A stretch of DNA of 38,287 nucleotides from an uncultured Roseicyclus sp. (GCA_937139335.1 CAKZPN010000052.1:1-38287), one strand, 5' to 3'. Numbered from the stretch's first letter, positions 6,881 through 15,189 are shown. Program-made: numbers and translations. The notes: a model not told the origin generated them from the letters alone.

Positions 6881-8947
6881 ATGCTCACCGCCCCGGCCCC
6901 TGCCCTGCCCGACGAAGACCTGCTCTTTCGGCTTCTGCGCCAGCTTGACTTGGCACCGGATGCGCCGCAGCGCGCGACGGCCGAGGCGCTCGGCATCAGC
7001 CTCGGGCGGCTGAACGCGCAGCTGCGCGCGGTGGCCGACGCCGGCTTCGTGCGCGTCACCAGCCGCGACAGCGCCGACCGCCGCCAGCGCGTCGGCTACG
7101 CCCTCACCTCGCGCGGGGCCGCCGAAAAGGCCCGCCTGACCGATCGATTCCTCGCCCGCAAACTCGCCGAATACGACGCGCTTCATGCCGAACTCACCGG
7201 CACGGGAAGCGGACTTCTTTCCCTCAAGACCAGGACTCAACTGATGCAAAACCACCTTGCCCCGATCCAGGAACTCTACGTCTCGCCCGACAGCGCGCAG
7301 AAGCTCAAGCGCGAGGCGGCCGATCTGGTCTCCTGGGACCTGACCCCGCGCCAGACCTGCGACCTGGAACTGTTGATGAACGGCGGCTTCAGCCCGCTGA
7401 AGGGCTTCCTCGACCAGGAAGACTACGAGAGCGTCGTGGAAACCATGCGTCTGGCCGACGGCACGCTCTGGCCGATGCCGATCACGCTCGACGTGTCCGA
7501 GGATTTCGCCGCCAAGATCGAGCCGGGCCAGGACATCGCCCTGCGCGACGCCGAGGGGGTGATCCTCGCGATCCTGTCGATCAATGACAAGTACACGCCG
7601 AACAAGGCACGCGAGGCGGAAAAGGTCTATGGCGCCGATGACGTCGCCCACCCGGCGGTGAACTACCTGCACCATGTCGCGGGCCCGGTCTATCTGGGTG
7701 GTGCCGTCACCGGCATCCAGACGCCGGTGCATTACGATTTCCGCGCCCGGCGCGACACGCCGAACGAGCTGCGCGCCTATTTCCGCAAGCTCGGCTGGCG
7801 CCGCATCGTCGCCTTCCAGACCCGTAACCCGCTGCACCGCGCGCATCAGGAGCTGACCTTTCGCGCCGCGAAGGAAGCGCAGGCCAACCTGTTGATCCAC
7901 CCCGTCGTCGGCATGACCAAGCCCGGCGACGTGGACCATTTCACCCGCGTGCGCTGCTACGAGGCGGTGCTGGACAAGTATCCGTCGGCCACCACCACGA
8001 TGAGCCTTCTGAACCTCGCAATGCGCATGGCCGGCCCGCGCGAGGCGGTCTGGCACGGGCTGATCCGCAAGAACCACGGCTGCACCCATTTCATCGTCGG
8101 CCGCGACCACGCCGGGCCGGGCAAGAACAGTGCAGGCCAGGATTTCTACGGCCCCTACGACGCGCAGACGCTGTTCAAGGAGCACGAGGCCGAGATCGGA
8201 CTGGAAATGGTCGATTTCAAGCACATGGTCTATGTGCAGGAAAAGGCGCAGTATTACCCCGCGAACGAGGTCCCCGAGGGCGACACGATCCTCGACATCT
8301 CGGGCACCGAACTGCGCCGCCGGTTGCGCGAAGGGCTCGAGATTCCCGAATGGTTCTCCTTCCCCGAGGTCGTGACCGAGCTGCGCCGCACCTCGCCGCC
8401 GCGCAGCCGGCAGGGGTTCACCGTGTTCTTTACCGGGCTCAGCGGGTCGGGCAAGTCGACCATCGCCAACGCGATCATGGTCAAGCTGATGGAACAGGGC
8501 GGCCGCCCGGTGACGCTGCTGGACGGCGACGTGGTCCGCAAGCACCTGTCGAGCGAGCTAGGCTTCTCCAAAGAGCACCGCGACATCAACATCCGGCGGA
8601 TCGGCTATGTCGCCTCCGAGATCACCAAGAACGGCGGCATCGCGATCTGCGCGCCGATCGCGCCCTACACCGCGACCCGCCGCGCCGTGCGCGAGATGAT
8701 CGAGGACTTCGGCGCCTTCATCGAGGTGCATGTCGCGACCTCGATCGAGGAATGCGAGAAGCGTGATCGCAAGGGGCTCTACAAGCTCGCCCGCGAAGGC
8801 AAGATCAAGGAGTTCACCGGCATCTCCGACCCCTACGAGGCGCCAACCAACGCCGAGCTGGTGGTCGATACCGAGGGCATGGACGTGGATTACTGCGCCC
8901 AGCAGGTGCTCCTGAAACTGGAATCGATGGGCCTGATCGCCGCCTGA
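6881..8947 (+). CDS. MarR/EPS-type HTH domain fused in frame to bifunctional ATP sulfurylase/APS kinase
   Basis: A 688-residue open frame. Residues 1-~110 form a winged helix resembling EPS-associated MarR regulators (HTH around RATAEALGISLGRLNAQLRA; tail EKARLTDRFLARKLAEYDAL). Residues 122-688 are a complete Sat-CysC enzyme. The ATP sulfurylase has QTRNPLHRAH at 313-322 and GRDHAGPGKN. The APS kinase has a Walker A loop GLSGSGKS at 519-526, then DGDVVRKHLSSELGFS and KEFTGISDPYEAP. Together they turn sulfate and 2 ATP into PAPS for sulfation or assimilation. Codon 122 is ATG (7244), preceded by AGGA and overlapped by an out-of-frame TGA (TGATG). An independent 567-residue Sat-CysC could therefore be made from there, and normal family members start at this methionine. 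Whether the long fusion, two proteins, or a frameshifted MarR gene is real cannot be settled from sequence alone. Confidence 0.85.
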   Translation: MLTAPAPALPDEDLLFRLLRQLDLAPDAPQRATAEALGISLGRLNAQLRAVADAGFVRVTSRDSADRRQRVGYALTSRGAAEKARLTDRFLARKLAEYDALHAELTGTGSGLLSLKTRTQLMQNHLAPIQELYVSPDSAQKLKREAADLVSWDLTPRQTCDLELLMNGGFSPLKGFLDQEDYESVVETMRLADGTLWPMPITLDVSEDFAAKIEPGQDIALRDAEGVILAILSINDKYTPNKAREAEKVYGADDVAHPAVNYLHHVAGPVYLGGAVTGIQTPVHYDFRARRDTPNELRAYFRKLGWRRIVAFQTRNPLHRAHQELTFRAAKEAQANLLIHPVVGMTKPGDVDHFTRVRCYEAVLDKYPSATTTMSLLNLAMRMAGPREAVWHGLIRKNHGCTHFIVGRDHAGPGKNSAGQDFYGPYDAQTLFKEHEAEIGLEMVDFKHMVYVQEKAQYYPANEVPEGDTILDISGTELRRRLREGLEIPEWFSFPEVVTELRRTSPPRSRQGFTVFFTGLSGSGKSTIANAIMVKLMEQGGRPVTLLDGDVVRKHLSSELGFSKEHRDINIRRIGYVASEITKNGGIAICAPIAPYTATRRAVREMIEDFGAFIEVHVATSIEECEKRDRKGLYKLAREGKIKEFTGISDPYEAPTNAELVVDTEGMDVDYCAQQVLLKLESMGLIAA

Positions 8948-8970
8948 GCGATCCTGTTGCAGCTTGTCAG

Positions 8971-8996
8971 AAAGGGCGGCCTTCGGGCCGCCCTTT
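8971..8996 (+). terminator. Rho-independent terminator after sat-cysC
   Basis: An 11-bp perfect stem, AAAGGGCGGCC / GGCCGCCCTTT, is closed by a UUCG tetraloop. It starts 24 bases after the stop codon; the A/T ends of the stem allow activity in both directions. Confidence 0.85.
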
Positions 8997-9094
8997 GTCG
9001 TTCCCGACCGCCGCAGCATCATCCTCAGGAACCGATCGCGAGGCAGCACGTTGTATCGCCGGGCAGGTGAGCCCGCGTTACGACGGAGAAGATT

Positions 9095-9637
9095 ATGCAA
9101 CGGAACCTGACGCTTGCTGCTTGCTCGCTTGTCGCCCTGATGTCCTCGGCCGCTGTCGCAGACGTGGACGAAATCCGGGAAATCGACGTCACCATCGACC
9201 TCTCGGCGATCCAGAACGAGACCGCCGCGTCCTACTGGGCCAATCTCGAGACCGATCTCGAAACCGCCATCGCGGCGCGGGTTTCGGGCCTGATCATGTC
9301 CGGGGAAGAAACCATTCCCGACCCCACCACCGGCGCCGACGACACGCCCGTCCCGGAGGAAGGCACGCGCGTCCTTGTCGACATCCGCGAGGTCGAACTC
9401 GCCACCGCCTTCGAGCGGGCGATGGACATCGGCGAGGCGGTCCTGGTCGGGCAGGTGAACCTTGTCGACCAGGTCGACAACAGCAACAACGCGGGCTACG
9501 AGCTGAGCGTGTCGCTGGAAGGCGCGGGCATCGTCCTGACCGAAGGCCGGACGCTCGTCTTCACAGCCGACGACAGTGCCACCTACGACCTTTTGGTGAA
9601 CGCCTTCGCCGACGGCGTCGTCGCCCGTCTCGACTGA
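9095..9637 (+). CDS. Predicted exported protein, uncharacterised
   Basis: A 180-residue protein with a clear Sec signal peptide (RNLTLAACSLVALMSSAAVA, cleavage near AVA-DV). The mature part is acidic and starts IDVTIDLSAIQNETAASYW. It contains two long amphipathic stretches and a repeated-looking VLVGQVNLVDQVDNSNN segment. I do not recognise a named domain. The GGAGAA site before ATG 9095 supports the start. It stands alone between two terminators and is likely a periplasmic or outer-membrane-associated protein. It faces another small exported protein (9706-10014) and lies in a run of three consecutive exported products. Confidence 0.8.
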   Translation: MQRNLTLAACSLVALMSSAAVADVDEIREIDVTIDLSAIQNETAASYWANLETDLETAIAARVSGLIMSGEETIPDPTTGADDTPVPEEGTRVLVDIREVELATAFERAMDIGEAVLVGQVNLVDQVDNSNNAGYELSVSLEGAGIVLTEGRTLVFTADDSATYDLLVNAFADGVVARLD

Positions 9638-9661
9638 CGCTCACGGGAACACAGACAATGG

Positions 9662-9692
9662 GCGGGCTGCACTGAAAGGTGCAGCCCGCTTT
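9662..9692. terminator. Shared terminator between two convergent exported-protein genes
   Basis: An 11-bp perfect stem, GCGGGCTGCAC / GTGCAGCCCGC, with a 6-base loop is followed by TTT on the plus strand. It sits 24 bases after one stop and 13 bases beyond the other gene's stop, so it may serve both. Confidence 0.8.
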
Positions 9693-9705
9693 CGGTTTCC
9701 GGGCG

Positions 9706-10014
9706 TCAGCCTTCCTCGGTCAGCAGCACCCGCCAGCGGCCATTGGGGGCGCCATCGTCGCCGACAACCGGTCCCGATACCTCGCCGGTGAAGGCAATGG
9801 TCGGATCATCCTCATCGACGACATGAACGACCAATCCCACCGAGATTTCTTCCGGGGCGCCGTCCTCGCCTTCGGCGATGAAGACGGACTGTCCGACCGA
9901 GGCATAGGGCAGCACGCCGTCGATGGTGATGGGCGCGCTGGTGTGCGAGTCGGCCAGCACGGCCATCGGAGACAGTGCGAGGGCAAGGCTGACGGCAGCA
10001 ATCTGTTTGAACAT
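9706..10014 (-). CDS. Small predicted exported protein, uncharacterised
   Basis: A 102-residue protein with a Sec signal peptide (FKQIAAVSLALALSPMAVLA, cleavage before DSHTSAP). The mature ~80 residues are acidic and predicted to be beta-rich (ITIDGVLPYASVGQSVFIAEGEDGAPEE ... GRWRVLL when read in pieces). AGGAAAA precedes the ATG. No known domain is recognised. It lies downstream of, and on the same strand as, the MORN-repeat gene but is separated from it by a terminator, so it is probably transcribed on its own. Likely periplasmic. Confidence 0.8.
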   Translation of the reverse strand: MFKQIAAVSLALALSPMAVLADSHTSAPITIDGVLPYASVGQSVFIAEGEDGAPEEISVGLVVHVVDEDDPTIAFTGEVSGPVVGDDGAPNGRWRVLLTEEG

Positions 10015-10040
10015 GTTCGTTTTCCTGAAAATGGATGACT

Positions 10041-10070
10041 GAAAACTGCGGCCCCAGCCGGGAGCCGCAG
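10041..10070 (-). terminator. Rho-independent terminator of the MORN-repeat gene
   Basis: On the minus strand a 7-bp stem, CTGCGGC / GCCGCAG, with an 11-base loop is followed by TTTTC, about 70 bases after the MORN gene stop. Confidence 0.65.
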
Positions 10071-10138
10071 CTTGGATAGTCGGGACGCGCAGGCGCGAAG
10101 TAAATCAGGGAATACCCGCGGTTGCAGTCGCAGGGGCC

Positions 10139-11665
10139 CTATTCGGCCGGGGCCTCCGCCTCCGGCGCACCAGCCCCCGGCGCGGTCTCGGAAGTGTCGG
10201 GATCGGCGGCGGGCGCCGGGCCGTCCACGGCGGACCCTTCGGTGGGCAAGCCGCCCTCCCAGGTGCCGCGAAGCACCTCGCCACTGGCGTAGCGCATCGT
10301 GCCCTCGCCCTCGCGGCGGCCATCGACGAAGCGGCCCTCGTAGACATCGCCGTTGGAATAGGTCGCGATGCCGAAGCCGTTGATCTCGCCCTCGGCCCAT
10401 TCGCCGACGTAGGAGAAGGCGTTGGGCTCGGGCATGGTCAGGCGGCCCTGGCCGTGGCGTTCGCCCTCGACAAAGGTTCCGTCATAGACCGATCCGTCGG
10501 AATAGGTCGCGCGGCCCTGGCCGTGGCGCAGGCCGTTTTCCCACTGGCCTTCGTAGCGGTAGCCATCGGGGTGGCTCATCACGCCCTGACCGTGCTGGCG
10601 CGCGTCGAGGAACTGGCCCACATAGGTGAGCCCGTTGGCATAGGTCGCGGTGCCCTGCCCCTGGATCACGCCCTCGACCCAGTTGCCGGTGTAGCTCGAG
10701 CCGTCGGGATAGGTGATCGTGCCGGTGCCATGCGCAAGATCATCGGCAAAGGTGCCCTCGTAGACCGAGCCATCGGGGTAAGTCACGCGCCCCTCGCCGG
10801 CGATGCGCCCCTCGGCCCATTGGCCGACGTAGCTGTAGCCGTCGGTGGCGGTGAAGCTGCCGGTGCCGTGGCGCTGGTCGTCGGCAAACTCGCCCTCGTA
10901 GATGTCACCATTGGCGTAGGTCATGGTGCCGGTGCCCGAGCGCTGGCCGCCGACCAGCGTGCCCTCGTAGACATCGCCGTTGGGCTGGGTCAGCACGCCG
11001 GTGCCGTTGATCTGGCCCTCTGACCAGTCGCCCTCGTAGGTCACGCCATCAGGCATCACCAGCCGCCCGGTGCCCGAGCGCTGACCATCGACGAAGCCGC
11101 CGGTGTAGGTCGCGCCGTCGGGGTAGGTGATGGTGCCCTGGCCCTGCTTCACGCCGGCCTCCCACTGGCCCTCGTAACGATAGCCGTTCGGGCCGGTCAT
11201 CACGCCGGTGCCGTGGTGCAGCGCGTTCTGGAACTGGCCGGTGTAGCTGACGCCGTTGGAATAGCTGGCGGTGCCGGTGCCGTGGATGCGCCCCTCGGCC
11301 CATTCGCCTTCGTAGGTAGAGCCGTCGGCGAAGGTGATCGTGCCGGTGCCTTCCGGCCGCCCGGCGACGAAGGCGCCCGTGTAGATCGAGCCGTCGGGAA
11401 AAGTCGCGCGACCCTGGCCGCGGATCTCGCCCTCGACCCAGGCGCCGGTGTACTCGTAGCCGTTCGGCAGCCGGTAGGTGCCCTGCCCGTGCTGGACACC
11501 GTTCAGGAATTCGCCCTCGTAGATGCCGCCGTTGTCGTATTGCTGGATGTCGGTGACGGTCTCCAGCGCCGGCTGTTCCGGCTCTGCCGCCGGTTCCTGC
11601 GCGAAAGCTGCGGGCGCGGAAAAGATCATGGCCGCCAAGGCCATGGCATGGGTCGTCCTGGACAC
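10139..11665 (-). CDS. Exported MORN-repeat protein
   Basis: A 508-residue protein. The GTG start at 11665 is supported by AGGGGGG nine bases upstream. Residues 1-22 are a Sec signal peptide ending AFA-Q. Residues 49-464 are 18 consecutive MORN repeats of 23 residues (one of 25), of the form YxGxFxxGxxHGxGxxxxxDGxx, plus a degenerate nineteenth. The last ~33 residues are rich in Pro, Ala, Glu and Asp. MORN arrays fold as an extended beta-hairpin sheet and bind lipids or proteins in eukaryotes; bacterial periplasmic versions have no agreed role. The key aromatic alternates between Phe and Trp in successive repeats, and repeats recur in groups of four. It is divergent from nadE. Confidence 0.9.
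   Translation of the reverse strand: MSRTTHAMALAAMIFSAPAAFAQEPAAEPEQPALETVTDIQQYDNGGIYEGEFLNGVQHGQGTYRLPNGYEYTGAWVEGEIRGQGRATFPDGSIYTGAFVAGRPEGTGTITFADGSTYEGEWAEGRIHGTGTASYSNGVSYTGQFQNALHHGTGVMTGPNGYRYEGQWEAGVKQGQGTITYPDGATYTGGFVDGQRSGTGRLVMPDGVTYEGDWSEGQINGTGVLTQPNGDVYEGTLVGGQRSGTGTMTYANGDIYEGEFADDQRHGTGSFTATDGYSYVGQWAEGRIAGEGRVTYPDGSVYEGTFADDLAHGTGTITYPDGSSYTGNWVEGVIQGQGTATYANGLTYVGQFLDARQHGQGVMSHPDGYRYEGQWENGLRHGQGRATYSDGSVYDGTFVEGERHGQGRLTMPEPNAFSYVGEWAEGEINGFGIATYSNGDVYEGRFVDGRREGEGTMRYASGEVLRGTWEGGLPTEGSAVDGPAPAADPDTSETAPGAGAPEAEAPAE
10274..11521 (-). repeat. Tandem 69-bp MORN-coding repeat array, 18 units
   Basis: In-frame 69-base units encode residues 49-464. Distant units are highly similar at DNA level: the segments starting at 10540 and 11161 are 621 bases (nine units) apart and nearly match over about 90 bases. 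This supports growth by segmental duplication of multi-unit blocks. Confidence 0.85.
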
Positions 11666-11833
11666 GGGTCGCTGCCCCCCTGTTGCTCGGCGCGTGGTTC
11701 CGGTTTGCGCTCAAGCTATTGGGTCGGACGCGCCCGCGCAACGGGTTTGGCGTGTGCCGCCCGGTCTTGGCCTCGGGGCGGTTTCTGATACATGTCGCCC
11801 CGAGACCGCCGCGCAGCCACGAAAGGGCGCCCC

Positions 11834-13498
11834 ATGGCCGAGCGCTTCCGCCTGAGCCTTGCTCAACTGAACCCGACCGTGGGCGACCTGGCCGCCAATG
11901 CCGCGCAGGCCCGCGCGACCTGGGCCGAGGCGAAGGCCGCGGGCGCCGACATGGTGGCATTCCCCGAGATGTTCCTGACCGGCTACCAGTTGCAGGATCT
12001 GGTGAAGAAGCCGGCCTTCGCCGCCGACGTGCAGCGCGTGCTGGCGCAACTGGCCGAGGACTGCGCCGACGGCCCCGCCATCGGCATCGGCGGTCCGCTG
12101 CCCGGCGGCGACAAGCCCTTCAACGCCTATTTCGTCCTGCAGGACGGCAAGATCACGGCGCAGGTGCTGAAACACCACCTGCCGAACTACAAGGTCTTCG
12201 ACGAGAAACGCTATTACCACGCCGGCGACCCGGCGGGCCCGGTGCGCGTCGGCCCACTGCGCATCGGCATCCCGATCTGCGAGGATGCCTGGTTCGAGGA
12301 CGTGACCGAGACGCTGGCCGAGACCGGGGCCGAGATCTTGCTGGTGCCCAACGGCTCGCCCTACCACCGCGGCAAGATGGATCTGCGCCAGTCGATCATG
12401 GTTGCCCGCGTGATCGAGACCGGGTTGCCGCTGGCCTATCTCAACCTGCTCGGTGGACAGGACGATCAGGTCTTCGACGGCGGCAGCTTCGTGCTGAACC
12501 CGCATGGCGTGCTGACCCAGCAGATGCCGGCGTTCGAGGCGGGGCTGTTCCACGTCGATTTCGAGAACGGCCCGGACGGCTGGCGCGCGCTGTCGGGCGA
12601 GAAGGCCGCCCTGCCCGACCCGTGGCAGGCCGACTACCGCGTGATGGTGATGGCGCTGCGCGACTACGTCACCAAGGCCGGGTTCTCCAAGGTGCTGCTG
12701 GGCCTCTCGGGCGGTGTCGATTCCGCGTTGGTCGCCACCATCGCCGCCGACGCGCTGGGGCCGGAGAACGTGCATTGCGTCATGCTGCCCTCGCGCTTCA
12801 CCTCGGATACCTCGCTGGAGGACGCCGCCGATGTCGCCCGCCGCCTCGGCACGCATCTCGATACCGTGCCGATCGGCCCGGCGCACGAGGCGGTGCTGGA
12901 CACGCTCGCGCCGCTTTTCGAGGGCACGAAACCCGACCTGACCGAGGAAAACATCCAGTCGCGCCTGCGCGGCGTGATGCTGATGGCGCTCAGCAACAAG
13001 TTCGGGGGGATGCTGCTGACGACCGGCAACAAGTCCGAGGTCGCGGTGGGCTACGCCACGATCTACGGCGACATGGCGGGCGGCTACAACCCGATCAAGG
13101 ATCTCTACAAGACTCGCGTGTTCGAGACCTGCCGCTGGCGCAACGCGCATCACTTCGACTGGATGCTGGCGCCGGCGGGCGAGGTCATCCCGCCCCGCGT
13201 CATCGACAAGCCGCCGACCGCCGAACTGCGCGCCGACCAGAAGGACGAGGACAGTCTGCCGCCCTACGAGGTGCTCGATGTCATGCTCGAGATGCTGATC
13301 GACAAGGACGCCTCGGTCGCGGACCTGGTCGCGATGGGCTACGACCGCGCGACGGTGAAGAAGATCGAGAACCTGATTTATGTCAGCGAATACAAGCGCT
13401 TTCAGTCCGCCCCCGGCGCACGGCTGACCGAGCGCGCGTTCTGGCTCGACCGGCGCTACCCGATCGTGAACCGCTGGCGCGACACGTCCGAGGACTGA
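11834..13498 (+). CDS. nadE: Glutamine-dependent NAD+ synthase
   Basis: A 554-residue two-domain enzyme for the last step of NAD synthesis: deamido-NAD + glutamine + ATP to NAD. The N-terminal nitrilase-type glutaminase has the catalytic triad Glu45 (FPEMF), Lys113 (LKHHLPNY) and Cys149 (PICEDAWF). The C-terminal synthetase has the P-loop SGGVDS at 292-297 and TTGNKSEVAVGYATIYGDMAGG-type substrate residues (read in parts). The ATG at 11834 was chosen because MAERFRLSLAQLNPTVGDL matches the family start; 14 upstream in-frame codons do not. Cytoplasmic. It is divergent from the MORN gene across 168 bases. Confidence 0.96.
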   Translation: MAERFRLSLAQLNPTVGDLAANAAQARATWAEAKAAGADMVAFPEMFLTGYQLQDLVKKPAFAADVQRVLAQLAEDCADGPAIGIGGPLPGGDKPFNAYFVLQDGKITAQVLKHHLPNYKVFDEKRYYHAGDPAGPVRVGPLRIGIPICEDAWFEDVTETLAETGAEILLVPNGSPYHRGKMDLRQSIMVARVIETGLPLAYLNLLGGQDDQVFDGGSFVLNPHGVLTQQMPAFEAGLFHVDFENGPDGWRALSGEKAALPDPWQADYRVMVMALRDYVTKAGFSKVLLGLSGGVDSALVATIAADALGPENVHCVMLPSRFTSDTSLEDAADVARRLGTHLDTVPIGPAHEAVLDTLAPLFEGTKPDLTEENIQSRLRGVMLMALSNKFGGMLLTTGNKSEVAVGYATIYGDMAGGYNPIKDLYKTRVFETCRWRNAHHFDWMLAPAGEVIPPRVIDKPPTAELRADQKDEDSLPPYEVLDVMLEMLIDKDASVADLVAMGYDRATVKKIENLIYVSEYKRFQSAPGARLTERAFWLDRRYPIVNRWRDTSED

Positions 13499-13508
13499 CC
13501 AAGAAAAA

Positions 13509-13526
13509 GGGCGCCCGAAGGCGCCC
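13509..13526. terminator. Terminator hairpin after nadE
   Basis: A 7-bp stem, GGGCGCC / GGCGCCC, with a CGAA loop is preceded on the plus strand by AAAAA. The T run therefore falls on the minus strand, favouring termination of the convergent hsp20-DUF1150 transcript; nadE may also use it. Confidence 0.6.
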
Positions 13527-13549
13527 CTGAATTTGTCGTTTCGCGTGGC

Positions 13550-13777
13550 TCAGTGCACGCTCACCGGCGTCATGTCGTTCTGGCGGGCCACGACGAAGGC
13601 CATGTGGCGGTCGCGCACCAGCGCCAATTGCTCGCCCGTCTCGCTGCCGATGGCATAGAGCGTTTCCAGCCCCTGCGCCTGCTCCTGCACCTCTTCGGGC
13701 AGGTCGGCGACGGCCACGGGCCTGATGTAGACGATGGGGTGGACGCGTGGGCTCGCTGCGTCATGTTCATGTGTCAT
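13550..13777 (-). CDS. DUF1150 family protein
   Basis: A 75-residue protein whose pattern (IVYIRPVAVADLPEEVQEQ ... LYAIGSETGEQLALVRDR ... VARQNDMTPVSVH) matches the DUF1150 family of Alphaproteobacteria. The family has no established function but is repeatedly found just downstream of small heat-shock genes, as here. It starts 14 bases after the hsp20 stop, so it is almost certainly co-transcribed. It is predicted to be soluble. Heat-shock co-regulation is inferred from the upstream RpoH-like promoter. Confidence 0.85.
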   Translation of the reverse strand: MTHEHDAASPRVHPIVYIRPVAVADLPEEVQEQAQGLETLYAIGSETGEQLALVRDRHMAFVVARQNDMTPVSVH

Positions 13778-13791
13778 TGCAATACCCTTTC

Positions 13792-14214
13792 CTATCTGGC
13801 GGCGCCCGGCGTGATGCGGATCGTTTGTACAACGCTTTCCGCCACGCTTCGTTTCAACTCGATGTGCAAAAGTCCGTGTTCCATCGACGCGCCGGCCACG
13901 TCGACACCCTCGGCCAGCACGAAACTGCGCTGGAACTGGCGCGCGGCGATCCCGCGATGCAGGAACACGCGTTCGTCGCTGTCATCGGACTGGCGGCCCC
14001 GGATCACCAGTTGGCGATCTTCCAGGGTGATGGACAGGTCATCCTCGGCAAACCCCGCCACGGCCAGCGTGATGCGGTAGGCGTTGTCGCCGTTCTGTTC
14101 GATGTTGTAGGGCGGGTAGCCGTCGTTTCCGGCCTTCGCCGTGCGCTCCACCAGCCGTTCGAGCTGGTCGAATCCCAACAGGAAGGGATGCGAGCCTAGG
14201 GTCAGTTTCGTCAT
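13792..14214 (-). CDS. Hsp20/alpha-crystallin small heat-shock protein
   Basis: A 140-residue protein with the alpha-crystallin domain. The pattern PPYNIEQNGDNAYRITLAVAGF is followed by LSITLEDRQLVIRGRQ, then FLHRGIAARQFQRSFVLAEGV, and ends LHIELKR, which matches IbpA-type proteins. It acts as an ATP-independent holdase in the cytoplasm. The ATG at 14214 (MTKLTLGSHPFLLGFDQLER) has AAGGA upstream and matches IbpA starts; 19 further in-frame codons upstream are not homologous. It leads a two-gene unit with DUF1150. Confidence 0.93.
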   Translation of the reverse strand: MTKLTLGSHPFLLGFDQLERLVERTAKAGNDGYPPYNIEQNGDNAYRITLAVAGFAEDDLSITLEDRQLVIRGRQSDDSDERVFLHRGIAARQFQRSFVLAEGVDVAGASMEHGLLHIELKRSVAESVVQTIRITPGAAR

Positions 14215-14287
14215 GCGGGGCACATCCTTGCGATTAAGCGATCTGCACATCGGCGCGTCCCGTTGCGGCAACGCGCCCTCGACCCCG

Positions 14288-14316
14288 ATATGGGTGGCGT
14301 CGCGCCCGCGCGCAAG
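14288..14316 (-). promoter_or_regulatory. RpoH (sigma-32)-like promoter for hsp20-DUF1150
   Basis: On the minus strand CTTGCGC (14316-14310) is separated by 15 bases from CCCATAT (14294-14288). The -10 fits the heat-shock consensus CCCATNT exactly and the -35 keeps the CTTG core. Transcription would start near 14281, giving a leader of about 65 bases. Confidence 0.65.
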
Positions 14317-14318
14317 GC

Positions 14319-14347
14319 TTGGCGGGTTGATCCGCGCGCGCTAGAGT
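14319..14347 (+). promoter_or_regulatory. Candidate housekeeping promoter for ydcH
   Basis: TTGGCG (14319-14324), 17 bases, then TAGAGT (14342-14347), about 50 bases ahead of the ATG at 14398. It lies back to back with the heat-shock promoter. Confidence 0.4.
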
Positions 14348-14397
14348 GCATCGCCTGCCCCCCCATTGGTTGACCCAGCGATCGGATACGCCCGGCC

Positions 14398-14625
14398 ATG
14401 AACGCCTCCAGCGGCCCCACGGAAATGACCCACGAGGACGTGCTGCGCGTGCGGCTCGAAGTGCTGAAGCGCGAACACCGCGACCTCGACGCCGCGATCG
14501 AGGCGCTGCATGACGCCGTCAACCCCGACCACCTGACGCTGAAGCGGCTGAAGAAGCGGAAACTCCAGCTCAAGGACCAGATCGCCCGGATCGAGGATGA
14601 GCTGATCCCCGACATCCTCGCCTGA
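14398..14625 (+). CDS. YdcH family (DUF465) small helical protein
   Basis: A 75-residue protein predicted to be almost wholly helical and coiled-coil. It carries the family core LKREHRDLDAAIEAL, LKRLKKRKLQLKDQIARIE and the C-terminal ELIPDILA. YdcH/DUF465 proteins are common small cytoplasmic proteins of unknown function. The ATG at 14398 has no strong Shine-Dalgarno; an in-frame ATG nine codons later is possible but has an even poorer site. It is divergent from hsp20 and 83 bases before purE. A weak GC hairpin (14627-14644) follows. Confidence 0.88.
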   Translation: MNASSGPTEMTHEDVLRVRLEVLKREHRDLDAAIEALHDAVNPDHLTLKRLKKRKLQLKDQIARIEDELIPDILA

Positions 14626-14645
14626 GGCGGGCTGACCGGCCCGCA

Positions 14646-14673
14646 TTGCACCCCCGCCCGGCGCGGCTATAGT
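14646..14673 (+). promoter_or_regulatory. Candidate promoter of purEK
   Basis: TTGCAC (14646-14651), 16 bases, then TATAGT (14668-14673). The start of transcription would fall about 30 bases before the purE ATG at 14709. Confidence 0.55.
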
Positions 14674-14708
14674 GCGGCGCTCAAATCCGGGGCTGAGAGG
14701 CGCGAGAC

Positions 14709-15189
<481 letters not shown>

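Noticed and set aside
10139..11665. Long regularly spaced repeats suggesting a CRISPR array
   Set aside because: Units are contiguous, 69 bases long, in frame and encode MORN motifs; there are no spacers.
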